This document shows, in pieces, positions 25,842 to 34,943 of a stretch of 64,000 bases of DNA. Positions within the stretch are counted from its first letter, which is position 1, and the number at the start of each line of letters is the position of its first letter. Position numbers and translations under genes: made by a program. The notes beneath the pieces are model-generated. The model was given only the letters and a program-made list of their open reading frames with translations, did not search any database and was not told where the DNA came from. Source of the stretch: Agromyces sp. 3263 (lineage in GTDB: Bacteria; Actinomycetota; Actinomycetes; Actinomycetales; Microbacteriaceae); the NCBI RefSeq assembly GCF_031456545.1, contig NZ_JAVDUV010000001.1:310001-374000 (forward strand), in the 5' to 3' direction.

Positions 25842-26714
25842 ATGTCTCTGGGTCTCGTGGTCTCGACGCTCGGCCGTGCCGAACCGCTCGAGCGTCTCCT
25901 GCGATCCCTCGCCCCCCAACTCCGAGCCGACGACCGCGTCGTCATCGTCGCGCAGGACCGCGTCGAGGAGGTCGAAGCGCTCGCGGACCGGTACCGCGGT
26001 GCCGGCACGGTCATCGATGTCACGACCTCCGAACGCGGAGCGTCCCGCGGTCGGAATGCCGGCGTGGCCGCGCTTCCCCCGGGTGATCGACTGCTTCACT
26101 TCCCGAACGACACCACCTGGTTTCCCGACGGGAGCGTCGATGCCATCCGCCGGGCGGCCGATGGCATCGCGGTGGGCGCGTTGACGGTCGCGGACGAGCA
26201 CGGACCGAAGTTCCGGCTGCCGCCGGCGGGGACCCCCCTCGACCGCTGGAACGCCTGGAGCGTGATCGAGATGGGCCTCCTCATCCGCAGGTCGGTGTTC
26301 GACGAGGTCGGCGGGTTCGATCCCGACCTCGGTACCGGTGCGCCGAGTCCCTGGCAGGCCGGGGAGGCCACCGACCTGCTGCTCCGGCTGGCCGCGCTCC
26401 GGCCTGACCTCGCCGCGGGATTCCACTGGCTTCCACCCGACGTCGCTGTGGGCGGCGTGTCGGACCCCCAGGGGCTGTCCACGGCGGAACGGCGACGGAA
26501 GCTCCGAGCCTATGGCCGGGGCATGGGACGGGTGGTGGCGCGGCATCCGTACCCGTGGTGGTGGCGATTCGCGTTCGTGTCCGGCGGACTCGCGTTCGGA
26601 CTGCGACACCGGTCCACCAACACCCCCGGCGACGGGTGGCCCGTCTTCCTCGGGCGATCCGAGGGCATACTCGGGCGGGCGTTCGGCGGGCCCACGACGG
26701 CGGTGACGAGATGA
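25842..26714 (+). CDS. Glycosyltransferase family 2
   Basis: 290 residues. It begins SLGLVVSTLGRAEPLERLLR, then GRNAGVAALPPGDRLLHFPNDTTWFPDG; the FPND-T replaces the usual DxD. A C-terminal half has VGGFDPDLGTGAPSPWQAGE, an acceptor pattern seen in exopolysaccharide GT2 enzymes. The ATG at 25842 is preferred; another ATG is 9 bases upstream. It heads a plus-strand operon of three genes joined by ATGA and GTGA overlaps (25842-28986). The sugar is unknown. Confidence 0.82.
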   Translation: MSLGLVVSTLGRAEPLERLLRSLAPQLRADDRVVIVAQDRVEEVEALADRYRGAGTVIDVTTSERGASRGRNAGVAALPPGDRLLHFPNDTTWFPDGSVDAIRRAADGIAVGALTVADEHGPKFRLPPAGTPLDRWNAWSVIEMGLLIRRSVFDEVGGFDPDLGTGAPSPWQAGEATDLLLRLAALRPDLAAGFHWLPPDVAVGGVSDPQGLSTAERRRKLRAYGRGMGRVVARHPYPWWWRFAFVSGGLAFGLRHRSTNTPGDGWPVFLGRSEGILGRAFGGPTTAVTR

Positions 26715-27883
26715 CCGAGCCGATGCCGGGGCCGCTGCGCCTCCGCCGTGCTGCGCTCAGCCTCATCACGCTCCTCGGCGGCGTGTCGCTAGCCGTCATC
26801 CCCGCGGCGACCGTCTCGATCTCCTCGCGCCTCTTCACGGTCGACGAGCAGGGATTCCTGGCGGTCGCCGTGCTCGTCGCGACCTTCGCAGGTCAGCTCA
26901 CATTCGCGGTCGTCGTGGAGTCCCGCCTGAGCTCCGCCGCGACCGAGCGTCGCGTCGTCTTCCCTCTCTGGCTCGCCGCCATCTCGGTCGTGACCGCCAT
27001 CGTGCTCGCCGTCATCCCGCCGAACGCCGTCGCCCTCGCCGTCGGTCTGCCCATCCTGATCGCCGCTCTCGAGGTGGGTCGCGGGGTCTCGGTGGCAGAA
27101 CGCCTCGATCGACGCGAGATCGTGGCGTCGGTGGCCGTCGGCGTGGGTGCACTGGTCGGAGTCCTCGCCGGATTCGCCGACCAGCAGTGGGCACTGATCC
27201 CGCTGGTCGTGGGCATCGCGGCGGCGACGTGCGTGCGCTGCATGCCCGTCACGCACCACGCGAGCCGCCCCGAGCCGGCCGTGATGGGGTGGGTCGTCGC
27301 CGACACCGCCATCACCGGCGCGGTGTATCCGCTCCTCAACGCGATGATCCTCGCGTTCCTCGGTCCGGCCGATGCGGTGCTGTTCACCTCCATCTCGACC
27401 GTGTCCGGCCTGCTCGCAATCCCGCTCAACTTCCTCCGCCTGCGGCTCCTCAAGGAGCACTCGCGCCTCGACATCGTCGTGTCCGCGGCATCCGTTGGGG
27501 CGGCCGTGGTCGCGTTGCTCGTGCTCGAGGTGACCGGGGTCTTCGGCTTCGTGTTCGGCACCGCCTGGACCGAGTCGGCGACCCTCGTGCCGCTCCTCCT
27601 CGCCTGCGCCTGGCGTGCGGCATCGCTGGCGACGACGATCCCGTTCGCGGCGCTTCGCCGCGCGGGCGAGGTGCGCCTGGTCACCGGCCTGCGCGCCGCG
27701 GTCTCGGTGCTGACCTTCGCCCTGGCCGCGATCGGCCTGTCGCTGCACAGCCTTCCCGCCGTGTTCCTCGGCCTCCTGGTGGCCGAGCTCGCCTCGGCGG
27801 TCGTGTACGAGGTGGCCCGCCGTCGGCGCCTCGCGCGCGGCATTCGCGAGGCCGCAGCGGTGGACGCGGGTGGTGACGCGTGA
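26711..27883 (+). CDS. Wzx/MATE-like polysaccharide flippase (short)
   Basis: 390 residues, with 10 to 12 predicted membrane helices and little else, from a start overlapping the preceding glycosyltransferase stop. The N-terminal pair of helices with SRLFTVDEQGFLAVAVLVAT and the loop NFLRLRLLKEHSRLD are in the style of the oligosaccharide flippase family, though it is shorter than typical 12- to 14-helix members. Position between two glycosyltransferase genes supports export of a lipid-linked oligosaccharide. A purely structural assignment, so another transporter role is possible. Confidence 0.65.
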   Translation: MTEPMPGPLRLRRAALSLITLLGGVSLAVIPAATVSISSRLFTVDEQGFLAVAVLVATFAGQLTFAVVVESRLSSAATERRVVFPLWLAAISVVTAIVLAVIPPNAVALAVGLPILIAALEVGRGVSVAERLDRREIVASVAVGVGALVGVLAGFADQQWALIPLVVGIAAATCVRCMPVTHHASRPEPAVMGWVVADTAITGAVYPLLNAMILAFLGPADAVLFTSISTVSGLLAIPLNFLRLRLLKEHSRLDIVVSAASVGAAVVALLVLEVTGVFGFVFGTAWTESATLVPLLLACAWRAASLATTIPFAALRRAGEVRLVTGLRAAVSVLTFALAAIGLSLHSLPAVFLGLLVAELASAVVYEVARRRRLARGIREAAAVDAGGDA

Positions 27884-28986
27884 GGCGCGTGCTCGTCGAC
27901 CTGCTGTTCTTCACCGGAACCAAGGGCGGCATGGAGTCCTACGTCCGGGAGGTCTACTCGCGGTTCTCCGTCGACGATCCCGAGTTCGAGTACGTCGGGT
28001 ATGCATCGACCGAGCTCGCGGCGACCGACGTGTCGTGGTTCCCGGGACGCGTCATCGACTCCGGGATCAGCGGCGAGGATCGAGTGGCCTGGGCACGGGG
28101 CGAACTGCTCGCCGTCGCCCGGGCGGCCCGTCGCGAGCGCGCCGACCTCGTGCACTGCCCCGCGAACTTCGGGCCATGGCGGTCTCGCGTGCCGGTGGTC
28201 CTCACCGTCCACGACCTGCTCGCGTTCCGCCACCCCGAGTTCGTCCCCGGGGCCCATGCCCGTGCCCTCCGGTGGATGGTGAGGACGGCGGCGCGCTCCG
28301 CTGCGGCGCTCCTCACCGTCAGCGGCGCCTCGCGCGACGACCTCGTCGCGTGCCTCGGTGTCCCATCCCGGCGAATCACGGTGACGCCGCTCGCGGGTTC
28401 GCGACCGCTCGACACCACTGCGCCTCGCGCGCGCCGCGACGACCTGCTCCTGGCGGTGGGCAATCGGATGCCGCACAAGGGCTTCGAGACGCTCCTCGAG
28501 GCCCTCGCGCGGATACCCGTTCCCGATCGGCCACGTCTCACGATCACCGGTAGCCACGGTGACGACCCGCTCGCTCCGGTCGTCGAGCGTCTCGGCCTCG
28601 CGCGATTCGTCGACCTCCGCGGTTGGCTCTCCCGCGACGAGCTCGAGGCCCTCTACGGCGAGGCGACGGCGCTCGTCTTCCCCACGCGGTTCGAGGGCTT
28701 CGGACTCCCGCCGCTCGAGGCGATGTCCCGCGGCTGCCCTGTGATCGTCTCCGACCTTCCGGTCATGCACGAGGTCGCGGGCGAAGCGGCCCTCTACGTC
28801 GACCCGACCGATGCCGACGCCATCGCACGGGGCATCCGGGCGCTCCTCGAGGCGCCCGACGAGCGCGAGCAGATGTCGCGAGCCGGCCTGGCCCGGGCGG
28901 CCCGATTCTCGTGGGAGGCGACGGCGGAAGCCACCCGCGCGGCGCTGGTCCGGGTGTTCGAGGACGTGGAGGCTAGCGGCCGCTGA
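27880..28986 (+). CDS. Glycosyltransferase family 4
   Basis: 368 residues, GTG overlapping the flippase stop as GTGA. GT-B fold: the N-terminal domain has FFTGTKGGMESYVREVYSRF and VPVVLTVHDLLAFRHPEF. The C-terminal nucleotide-sugar domain has LLLAVGNRMPHKGFETLLEA, FPTRFEGFGLPPLEAMSRGC (the E-x7-E motif) and PVIVSDLPVMHEVAGEAALY. This is the mannosyl/rhamnosyltransferase-like class. The 3' end overlaps the end of the convergent GT4 gene by 14 bases. Confidence 0.9.
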   Translation: MRRVLVDLLFFTGTKGGMESYVREVYSRFSVDDPEFEYVGYASTELAATDVSWFPGRVIDSGISGEDRVAWARGELLAVARAARRERADLVHCPANFGPWRSRVPVVLTVHDLLAFRHPEFVPGAHARALRWMVRTAARSAAALLTVSGASRDDLVACLGVPSRRITVTPLAGSRPLDTTAPRARRDDLLLAVGNRMPHKGFETLLEALARIPVPDRPRLTITGSHGDDPLAPVVERLGLARFVDLRGWLSRDELEALYGEATALVFPTRFEGFGLPPLEAMSRGCPVIVSDLPVMHEVAGEAALYVDPTDADAIARGIRALLEAPDEREQMSRAGLARAARFSWEATAEATRAALVRVFEDVEASGR

Positions 28987-30142
28987 TCGCCCGCCACCGG
29001 GCGACGAGTTCGTCGACGGACCGCCCGAGCGACCGCTCGCGTCGCTCGCGGTCGAACCACTCGGACGTGGATCGTCGGAGGACGGACCCGCCTCGGACGG
29101 CGCGGACGATGGCGTCGCCCAGGATCTCGGCGTCGACCGACGCGGCGACGTATCCGTTGACGCCGTCGACCACGAGTTCCGCCGCGGCGTTGTCCTCGCC
29201 GGCGACGACGACCGAGGGCGTCCCGTGCGACGCCGCCTCTGCGACCACGAGGCCGAACCCCTCCCTCGCGGACGGGTTCACGAGCACCGCCGCATCGGCG
29301 AGGAGCGCCTCGAGCTCCCCCTCTCCGACACGGCCGGCGAACCGGATCACGTCGGCGACGCCGGCCAGCTCGGCGGCCCGGCGCGCCGCCCCGGTCTCGG
29401 GGCCCGAGCCGGCGACGACGGCTTCGAGATCGGGCAGGACCGATCGCGCCGACGCGATCGCAGCCGGCAGCGAGGCCAGTCGCTTGTCGGGGATGTGCCG
29501 TCCGACGAAGAGCGCGGTCGGCGCTCCCTCGCGCCGCGCCGGCGCATACGATGGGTGGACCAGGTCGACGAGGCCGAGGACGATCGGATCCGCACGGCGG
29601 CGGTATCTGCGCAGCCGCGCTCCGGTGAAGCCGCTGTTGACCGTCTGGATGCGCCCGACGTGCACGCCGACGGACTGGAGCACGAATGCGATCGTCCCGA
29701 CGCCGAGCCCGGAGTAGTCGCGCCACTTGCGCCACGACCAGATCTCGAGCCAGTCGGTCGCCACGACGGCGCGGCTCCCGAGCAGGGCGAGACGAACCGC
29801 GAACACGTTGAGCACCGGCAGCGCCGCGACCACGACGAGGTCGTAGCCCCGCCGGTGACGCACGAAGTGGCGGAACAGGGCGAGCGCGAACCCGACGGCG
29901 CTCGAGGTGGTGCGGGTGCCGTCGGCATCGGCGATCTCGCCGCTCCATACGCCGGCGACCGCGAACTCCGCGCCGGGGCCGGGCCTGCGACCCGTTCGAG
30001 TCACGTAGGTGACGCTGGCGCCGCGAGCGGCGAGCAGCTCGGCCATGCGTCGGTACACCCGTTCGCCACCGCCCGTGTCGATCGGGAAGAGGCAGTCGTA
30101 GGCGATCGCGACGCGCGGCTCGTGCCGTCGGGAATCAGCCAC
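28973..30142 (-). CDS. Glycosyltransferase family 4
   Basis: 389 residues from a GTG at 30142 (VADSRRHEPRVAIAYDCLFP), which overlaps the DUF2142 stop by 8 bases. The N-terminal domain has DCLFPIDTGGGERVYRRMAE. The C-terminal GT-B domain has GAPTALFVGRHIPDKRLASL, NPSAREGFGLVVAEAASHGT (E-x7-E) and VVVAGEDNAAAELVVDGVNG. It acts on a nucleotide sugar at the cytoplasmic face. Coupled translation with the GT-C-like DUF2142 protein suggests both act on the same chain. Confidence 0.88.
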   Translation of the reverse strand: MADSRRHEPRVAIAYDCLFPIDTGGGERVYRRMAELLAARGASVTYVTRTGRRPGPGAEFAVAGVWSGEIADADGTRTTSSAVGFALALFRHFVRHRRGYDLVVVAALPVLNVFAVRLALLGSRAVVATDWLEIWSWRKWRDYSGLGVGTIAFVLQSVGVHVGRIQTVNSGFTGARLRRYRRRADPIVLGLVDLVHPSYAPARREGAPTALFVGRHIPDKRLASLPAAIASARSVLPDLEAVVAGSGPETGAARRAAELAGVADVIRFAGRVGEGELEALLADAAVLVNPSAREGFGLVVAEAASHGTPSVVVAGEDNAAAELVVDGVNGYVAASVDAEILGDAIVRAVRGGSVLRRSTSEWFDRERRERSLGRSVDELVARWRAISGR

Positions 30143-31760
30143 GGACCGGGGCCTCGACGTGGGGCGCCACCGCACGCGACGGGCGGTCGATCGCATCGCG
30201 GCGCGCGATCCGCTCTGTGGCGATGCCGACGAGCGCGATCAACGCGAGGGATGCGAGTCCGTAGCCCACCACGAGGGCGGGCCACCCGAGTGGCGGCTGC
30301 CATTGCGGCGCCGTCACCATCTCGGCCAACGGAGCCTTCGCGATGACGTACCGGACGAGGACCAGCGCGAAGGCGAGGACCCCGTACGACGCTATGAGCG
30401 ACGTTGCGATCCACGCGGCGCGCGGAGCGAGGACCTGGACGGCCGGAGCATCCCGGCTCAGCAGCCATCCCGCGACGACGGTGATTCCCAGGTAGAGGAA
30501 GAGGCCGTACCGGCCCTGCCAGATGATGCCCGTCTGGTGCACGCTGTAGCCCTGCACGAGCGCGGGCACGAGCACCGCCGCGATCACCACGGTGATGAGC
30601 GAGAGCGCGCTTCGGCGGCGGATCGCGACGAAGGCGAGCAGCACCAGCAGCGCGAACGGCGCGATGACGAGCCAGTAGGTCCACACCGGCAACGGCGTGT
30701 CGAACCACCCGAAGTAGCCGATCGCCTGTTGGACGTAGTCGGGCGTCGTGCGGATCGTGTGCGCGAACCCCTGCAGGAAGGTGCCGTTGACGAGCGGCGC
30801 ATCGGATGCCTCGGCCTGGTTCGAGAGGCTCCCGCCGGAGAGCGTCCAGCCGAGCGAGAAGAGCCCGCCGGCGGCGATGGCCGCCAGCCACCAGTAGGTC
30901 CGGCCGGTCGTGAAGAGCCGCTTCACCGGTACCCACCCGCTCACCAGGAAGCAGAGCGCGACGATGATGACGAGCCACAGCGGGCCGAGCGCCCTGGCGT
31001 TCACGAGCATGATCGACGCGAGGGTGACGCCGCTCCAGAGCGCGGTCCGTGAGAGTCCGGGGCGAGCGGCGCCGTCCTCGAATGTCTGCAGCAGCGTGAG
31101 CACCCCCGCCCAGACGGCGACGGCCGACGCGAACTCCACGCCGTTCGGATTGACGCCGCCGATCAGGTACATGCTCATCGGCGCTGCGGCGAACGCGACG
31201 CCGAGCGGCATCCATCGGGCGCCTCGGGCGGTCACTGCGGTGAGGAACGCCCACGCGAGGAATGCGGCGCCCAACAGGGAGCTCGCGATCCGCATCGAGT
31301 AGACCGCCGCATTGCCGTCGAAGATGAGGCTCGGCCACCCCACGAGGTAGTAGTAGATGGGGTTGTAGGCACCGACCCAGGTGTTGAACCAGTCCTGCCC
31401 GCCCTCATCCCCGAGCTCGATGCCGTTGCAGCCCGCAGGCACCCCGGGACGCGTTGCGAAGCACATCATGTGCGAGTGGTACTCGTCGCCCTCCGGCAGG
31501 TCGACCACGATGTGCTTCACCCCGGGCAGCGTGTACCCGATCACCTGGCCGCGAACCTGGGCGATGGCCTTCACGGCGTGGGCGTTCTCGTCCGGAACGC
31601 TGAACACGGGCGACGCGAGCGACCAGAGGATGCCGAGCAGCGCGAAGACCGCGAACGCCGACAGGAACGTGACGGAGGCCGATCCTCGTCGGGCCCGGGG
31701 GTCGCGGGCCTGCTCCTCGAGCACTGCGGTGTCGTCCGAGCCGCCGGGAAGTCCAGTCAA
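30135..31760 (-). CDS. DUF2142 membrane protein, GT-C-like (paralogue 1)
   Basis: 541 residues from a TTG at 31760 with AAAGAGA before it. About 11 membrane helices. After the first helix the extracytoplasmic loop holds PDENAH (D57, E58, H61), then YNPIYYYLVGWPSLIFDGNA. DUF2142 proteins are thought to be polyprenyl-phosphate-sugar-dependent transferases of the PMT/GT-C superfamily; the early Asp-Glu pair fits that. It resembles the protein at 40021-41598 over its full length. TAGACT at 31834-31839 on the minus strand is a candidate -10 box. Confidence 0.85.
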   Translation of the reverse strand: MTGLPGGSDDTAVLEEQARDPRARRGSASVTFLSAFAVFALLGILWSLASPVFSVPDENAHAVKAIAQVRGQVIGYTLPGVKHIVVDLPEGDEYHSHMMCFATRPGVPAGCNGIELGDEGGQDWFNTWVGAYNPIYYYLVGWPSLIFDGNAAVYSMRIASSLLGAAFLAWAFLTAVTARGARWMPLGVAFAAAPMSMYLIGGVNPNGVEFASAVAVWAGVLTLLQTFEDGAARPGLSRTALWSGVTLASIMLVNARALGPLWLVIIVALCFLVSGWVPVKRLFTTGRTYWWLAAIAAGGLFSLGWTLSGGSLSNQAEASDAPLVNGTFLQGFAHTIRTTPDYVQQAIGYFGWFDTPLPVWTYWLVIAPFALLVLLAFVAIRRRSALSLITVVIAAVLVPALVQGYSVHQTGIIWQGRYGLFLYLGITVVAGWLLSRDAPAVQVLAPRAAWIATSLIASYGVLAFALVLVRYVIAKAPLAEMVTAPQWQPPLGWPALVVGYGLASLALIALVGIATERIARRDAIDRPSRAVAPHVEAPVRG

Positions 31761-31944
31761 CGTATCTCTTTCAGCTCTGCAGGGAGGGCGGCTGGGCCGC
31801 CGCTCCGCTGGCGACGAGGCACCGTTGCTGCATAGTCTACGAACTCCGCCGCTGGACGAATCCACTCGGCTCACTTCGCAGCGCTGACCCGATACCGCGA
31901 GCGAGGTCCCGTGTGCGACCATCGGGTGACGGAGATGAGGTGGC
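31761..31944. promoter_or_regulatory. Divergent promoter region of DUF2142 and methyltransferase genes
   Basis: 184 bases without a gene. The centre TAGTCTA (31833-31839) reads as -10 TAGTCT on the plus strand and as TAGACT on the minus strand, so one short site may serve both directions. Leaders would be about 100 bases for the methyltransferase and 67 bases for DUF2142. A short GC hairpin GGCGGCTGGGCCGCC lies at 31789-31803 in the DUF2142 leader. Confidence 0.45.
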
Positions 31945-32736
31945 ATGCGGCCGGACGATCGCTCGGAACCAATGTCGGGCTACTTGGGCTGGAAGGGATG
32001 GGGCGCCGACGGATTCGGAGTCCTCACGCGCGGAGACAAGGACTACTTCGCACGTGAGACGCGTGATCTCGGTCGACTCCACCCGCCGGCCTCGGTCCTC
32101 GAGATCGGCTACGGCAACGGGGCATTCCTCGCATTCTCCCGCTCCGTGGGCTGGAATGTCACCGGCACCGAACTGCTGCCCGAACTCGTGGAGCTCGCCC
32201 GCGCTGCCGGCTACCAGGCGTTCAGAGCCGACGAGCTCGATACCCTTCCCGACGGATCGTTCGATCTCGTCGCCGCGTTCGACGTGTTCGAGCACGTCCC
32301 TCCCGAGGCGAGTGTCGCCTTCCTCAGGTCGCTGTCCGCGAAGCTCGCGGAAGGCGGCGTGATCCTCCTGCGCTTCCCGAACGCGGACAGCTGGATCGGG
32401 AACCCGTTCCAGCACGGCGATGTGACGCACGTCAATGCGATCGGCGTCCTGAAACTCGAGTTCTACGCCGCGGAGGCCGGGCTCTCCATCCTTCGGATCC
32501 GAGGTGCGAGACGACGGGGCTTCCAGACCTCGGTCATCCATGGACTCCACGCTTGGACTGCCGGCGTGATCATCAAGTGCATCGGCGCGATCGCGAAGGC
32601 GCTGTACTTCCCCGACCTCCCCGTCGTGCTCTCGTCGTCGAACGTCGTCACCGTGCTGGGTCGCGCGGGCGACACGACCCTGGGCGAGCGACGTTTATCG
32701 AGGCGTGGCCGCTCCCGCACGCGAACGCGGCGGTAG
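31945..32736 (+). CDS. Class I SAM-dependent methyltransferase
   Basis: 263 residues from an ATG with GAGG 4 bases before it. VLEIGYGNGAFLAF (about 52-65) is motif I for S-adenosylmethionine; FDLVAAFDVFEHVPPEA and GGVILLRFPNADSW are motifs II and III of the Methyltransf_11/23 group. The C-terminal region has two hydrophobic segments (AGVIIKCIGAIAKALYF and LPVVLSSSNVVTVLG), which may lie on the membrane. O-methylation of a sugar or chain end is a fair guess from context. Its by-product is recycled by ahcY. Confidence 0.88.
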   Translation: MRPDDRSEPMSGYLGWKGWGADGFGVLTRGDKDYFARETRDLGRLHPPASVLEIGYGNGAFLAFSRSVGWNVTGTELLPELVELARAAGYQAFRADELDTLPDGSFDLVAAFDVFEHVPPEASVAFLRSLSAKLAEGGVILLRFPNADSWIGNPFQHGDVTHVNAIGVLKLEFYAAEAGLSILRIRGARRRGFQTSVIHGLHAWTAGVIIKCIGAIAKALYFPDLPVVLSSSNVVTVLGRAGDTTLGERRLSRRGRSRTRTRR

Positions 32737-32783
32737 CCCTTCCGAGACGCTCCTCGTCGCTTCGCTGAGGGCGGGTCCGGCCC

Positions 32784-33926
32784 TCAGGCCACCGTGCGGT
32801 GGAGCTCGACTGCGTCGTGATACGCGCTGATGTGGGCGTCCACGCATGCGTCCCAGGTGAAGCGAGCCGCGTGCTCGAGGCCCCGCCGGGCGAGGTCGTC
32901 GGATCGATCGAGCGCCTCGAGGATGCCCCGCGCGATGGCCCTCGGGTCCGTCGGGTCGAAGAGCACGGCGGCGTCGCCGCAGACCTCGGGTATCGAGCCG
33001 GCATCGGATGCCGCGACCGGACATCCAGACGCCATCGCCTCGAGCGGCGGAAGTCCGAATCCCTCGTACAGGCTGGGGAAGACCATCACGCTCGCGCGGC
33101 GATAGAGGTCGTGGAGTTCCTCAACGGGAACGAGCCCACGGACGTCCACCCATTCGGGAACCGGGCCGAGCGCATCGAGGTTCCCACCGGTCAGCACCAG
33201 GCGGAGCTCCGGCCACGTCTCCCGCACGATCCGCACGGCCTCGAAGAGCCTGGCGTGGTTCTTGTGCGGCCATCCTCGCGCCGGATAGAGGAGGAACGGC
33301 TCACGTCCGGAGAGCTGCGGCGAGAACGAGGCCGCGTCCACGCCGAGCGGGATGACCCGCACGCGATCGGGATGCACCCGCAGATGGCGCACGATGCTGT
33401 CGCGGGCGAATTCGCTGATGGTGATGACGAGGTCGGCGCGACGGGCGGGGATCTCGTACGCGAACACGCGGAACAGACGCTCGGCACGCGAGAAGAGGTG
33501 CGGCAGGTCCCGGTGCTGGACGTCGTGCACGGTCATGACCCGGGCTTGACCGCGAGCGGGGCGCGGCACCGGGATCGTGAACGGGTAGTGCACCACCTCC
33601 CGATCGTCCAGGCCGCGCCGGACGTGCCGCCCGGCCAACCTCGCCGCCGCGATTCCGACCAGCCGTCCGATGGTGGAGTCCCTCGCGACGACCGACGGCA
33701 CCGCCTGCTCAGAGGCGAGCCCGGTGAATCCCGCGGCGTTGCCGGGGACGACCGCGATCAGCCCGACATCTCGTCGGTGCCCGAGGCCCAGGGACAGCTG
33801 CCGTGCGTAGGTCTCGCTGCCGCCCATTCCTCCGGGCACCAGGGAGAGCATCGAGAGCGCGACGCGAATCGCCATGGAAGCGGAGGCCGAGGGCGCTCCG
33901 TCGGATCCACCTTCGTGCACAGACAT
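32784..33926 (-). CDS. Glycosyltransferase family 4 (mannosyltransferase-like)
   Basis: 380 residues. LSLVPGGMGGSETYARQLSL is the acceptor-side N-terminal motif; FLLYPARGWPHKNHARLFEA and FPSLYEGFGLPPLEAMASGC (E-x7-E) are the GT-B donor motifs, ending PEVCGDAAVLFDPTDPRAIA. Very close in pattern to the GT4 at 27880-28986. The ATG at 33926 is chosen over one at 33875 because TAAGCT lies 7 bases upstream and the internal ATG has no signal. It is monocistronic and diverges from a GT2 gene. Confidence 0.9.
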   Translation of the reverse strand: MSVHEGGSDGAPSASASMAIRVALSMLSLVPGGMGGSETYARQLSLGLGHRRDVGLIAVVPGNAAGFTGLASEQAVPSVVARDSTIGRLVGIAAARLAGRHVRRGLDDREVVHYPFTIPVPRPARGQARVMTVHDVQHRDLPHLFSRAERLFRVFAYEIPARRADLVITISEFARDSIVRHLRVHPDRVRVIPLGVDAASFSPQLSGREPFLLYPARGWPHKNHARLFEAVRIVRETWPELRLVLTGGNLDALGPVPEWVDVRGLVPVEELHDLYRRASVMVFPSLYEGFGLPPLEAMASGCPVAASDAGSIPEVCGDAAVLFDPTDPRAIARGILEALDRSDDLARRGLEHAARFTWDACVDAHISAYHDAVELHRTVA

Positions 33927-33933
33927 CCGCTCC

Positions 33934-33939
33934 AGCTTA
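33934..33939 (-). promoter_or_regulatory. -10 box TAAGCT of the GT4 gene, likely leaderless
   Basis: TAAGCT on the minus strand ends 7 bases before the ATG at 33926. GGAG lies only 3 bases from the start, too close for a normal ribosome-binding site. This matches the spacing seen at several other genes in the window. Confidence 0.45.
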
Positions 33940-33973
33940 GGCGAATCCGGTCCGGGGCACTGGTTGTGGGAGC

Positions 33974-34900
33974 ATGGATGGTCCCCGCCCTCGACTTCGA
34001 TCAGGACCCGAACCAGTGCCCTTCGACATCATGATGCCGTTCTACGGTCGATTCGATCATTTCCGCAGCGCCGTCGAGAGCGTCCTCGCGCAGAGCGACC
34101 CCGACTGGCGCCTCGTCGTGGTCGACGACGTCTACCCCGACCTGCGTCCGGGGCAATGGCTCGAGTCGCTTCAGGACGAACGCATCACGTACATCCGGAA
34201 CACCGAGAACCTGCGGCCGAGTCGGAACTACAACAAGTGCATCGGCCTGATGCGGAGCGAGTTCGCCGTGATCATGGGTTGCGACGACGTGCTCCGCCCG
34301 AACTTCGTGTCGAGGGTGAAGGAGATCATCGCGGCACGACCCGACGCCGCGATCATCCAGCCGGGCGTCTCCGTCATCGACGAGAACGGGGCGCCGTCGA
34401 ATCCGCTCGCGGATCGGGTGAAGTCGCTCTACCGTGCCAAGGGCAGCGGAACGCGCGCGCTGTCCGGGGAGCCGCTCGCGACGAGCCTGCTCCGAGGCAA
34501 CTGGACGTACTTCCCGTCGCTGGTGTGGCGTGTCGACGAGCTCCGGTCGCGCACGTTCCGCACCGACCTCGACGTGGTGCAGGACCTCGCGATGCTCATG
34601 CAGATCACCATGGCGGGCGGCGTGCTCGTGCTCGATGACGTGGTGTGCTTCGAGTACCGCCGGCACTCGACTTCCGTCTCGGCGGTCACGGGCCCCGATG
34701 GCTCCAAGTTCAAGCAGGAGGCGACGCTCTTCCGCGAGACGGCTGCGGCGTGCACGGAGCTGGGTTGGCGGCGGGCGGCCACGGCGGCGAAGCACCACCT
34801 CACGTCGCGGCTGAACGCCGCCAGCGAGCTCCCCGCCGCACTCCGCGCCCGGAACTCCGCCGGCCGGCGCGCCCTCCTCCAGCACGTCTTCGGCTCCTAG
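33974..34900 (+). CDS. Glycosyltransferase family 2
   Basis: 308 residues if the ATG at 33974 is used; a GTG at 34016 (VPFDIMMPFYGRFDHF) is an equally good start because the homology begins there. FRSAVESVLAQSDPDWRLVV, NLRPSRNYNKCIGLMRSEFA and VIMGCDDVLRPNFVSRVKEI (DD metal site) are GT-A features, and VVQDLAMLMQITMAGGVLVL is an acceptor motif. The C-terminus has an EYRRHSTSVSAVTG segment common in O-antigen glycosyltransferases. The sugar is unknown. Confidence 0.85.
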   Translation: MDGPRPRLRSGPEPVPFDIMMPFYGRFDHFRSAVESVLAQSDPDWRLVVVDDVYPDLRPGQWLESLQDERITYIRNTENLRPSRNYNKCIGLMRSEFAVIMGCDDVLRPNFVSRVKEIIAARPDAAIIQPGVSVIDENGAPSNPLADRVKSLYRAKGSGTRALSGEPLATSLLRGNWTYFPSLVWRVDELRSRTFRTDLDVVQDLAMLMQITMAGGVLVLDDVVCFEYRRHSTSVSAVTGPDGSKFKQEATLFRETAAACTELGWRRAATAAKHHLTSRLNAASELPAALRARNSAGRRALLQHVFGS

Positions 34901-34931
34901 TGGTGCGGCCCGGCGCGGCGAGCGCGATTGG

Positions 34932-34937
34932 TAGGAT
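34932..34937 (+). promoter_or_regulatory. Extended -10 box TGGTAGGAT of the GT2-DUF2304 pair, likely leaderless
   Basis: TAGGAT ends 6 bases before the ATG at 34944 and is preceded by TGG, giving an extended -10 element. There is no leader and no clear ribosome-binding site. Confidence 0.5.
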
Positions 34938-34943
34938 CGGACC

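Noticed and set aside
23610-26609. A single 999-residue protein on the minus strand
   Set aside because: The first two thirds are out of frame with the GtrB-like gene and have no glycosyltransferase pattern. The real GT2 begins at 24611 in a TGATG overlap.
28973-28986. 14-base overlap of two convergent GT4 genes as a sign of frameshift
   Set aside because: Both proteins end with normal lengths and family-like C-termini; the overlap is simply tight packing, like the 19-base overlap at 54991-55009.
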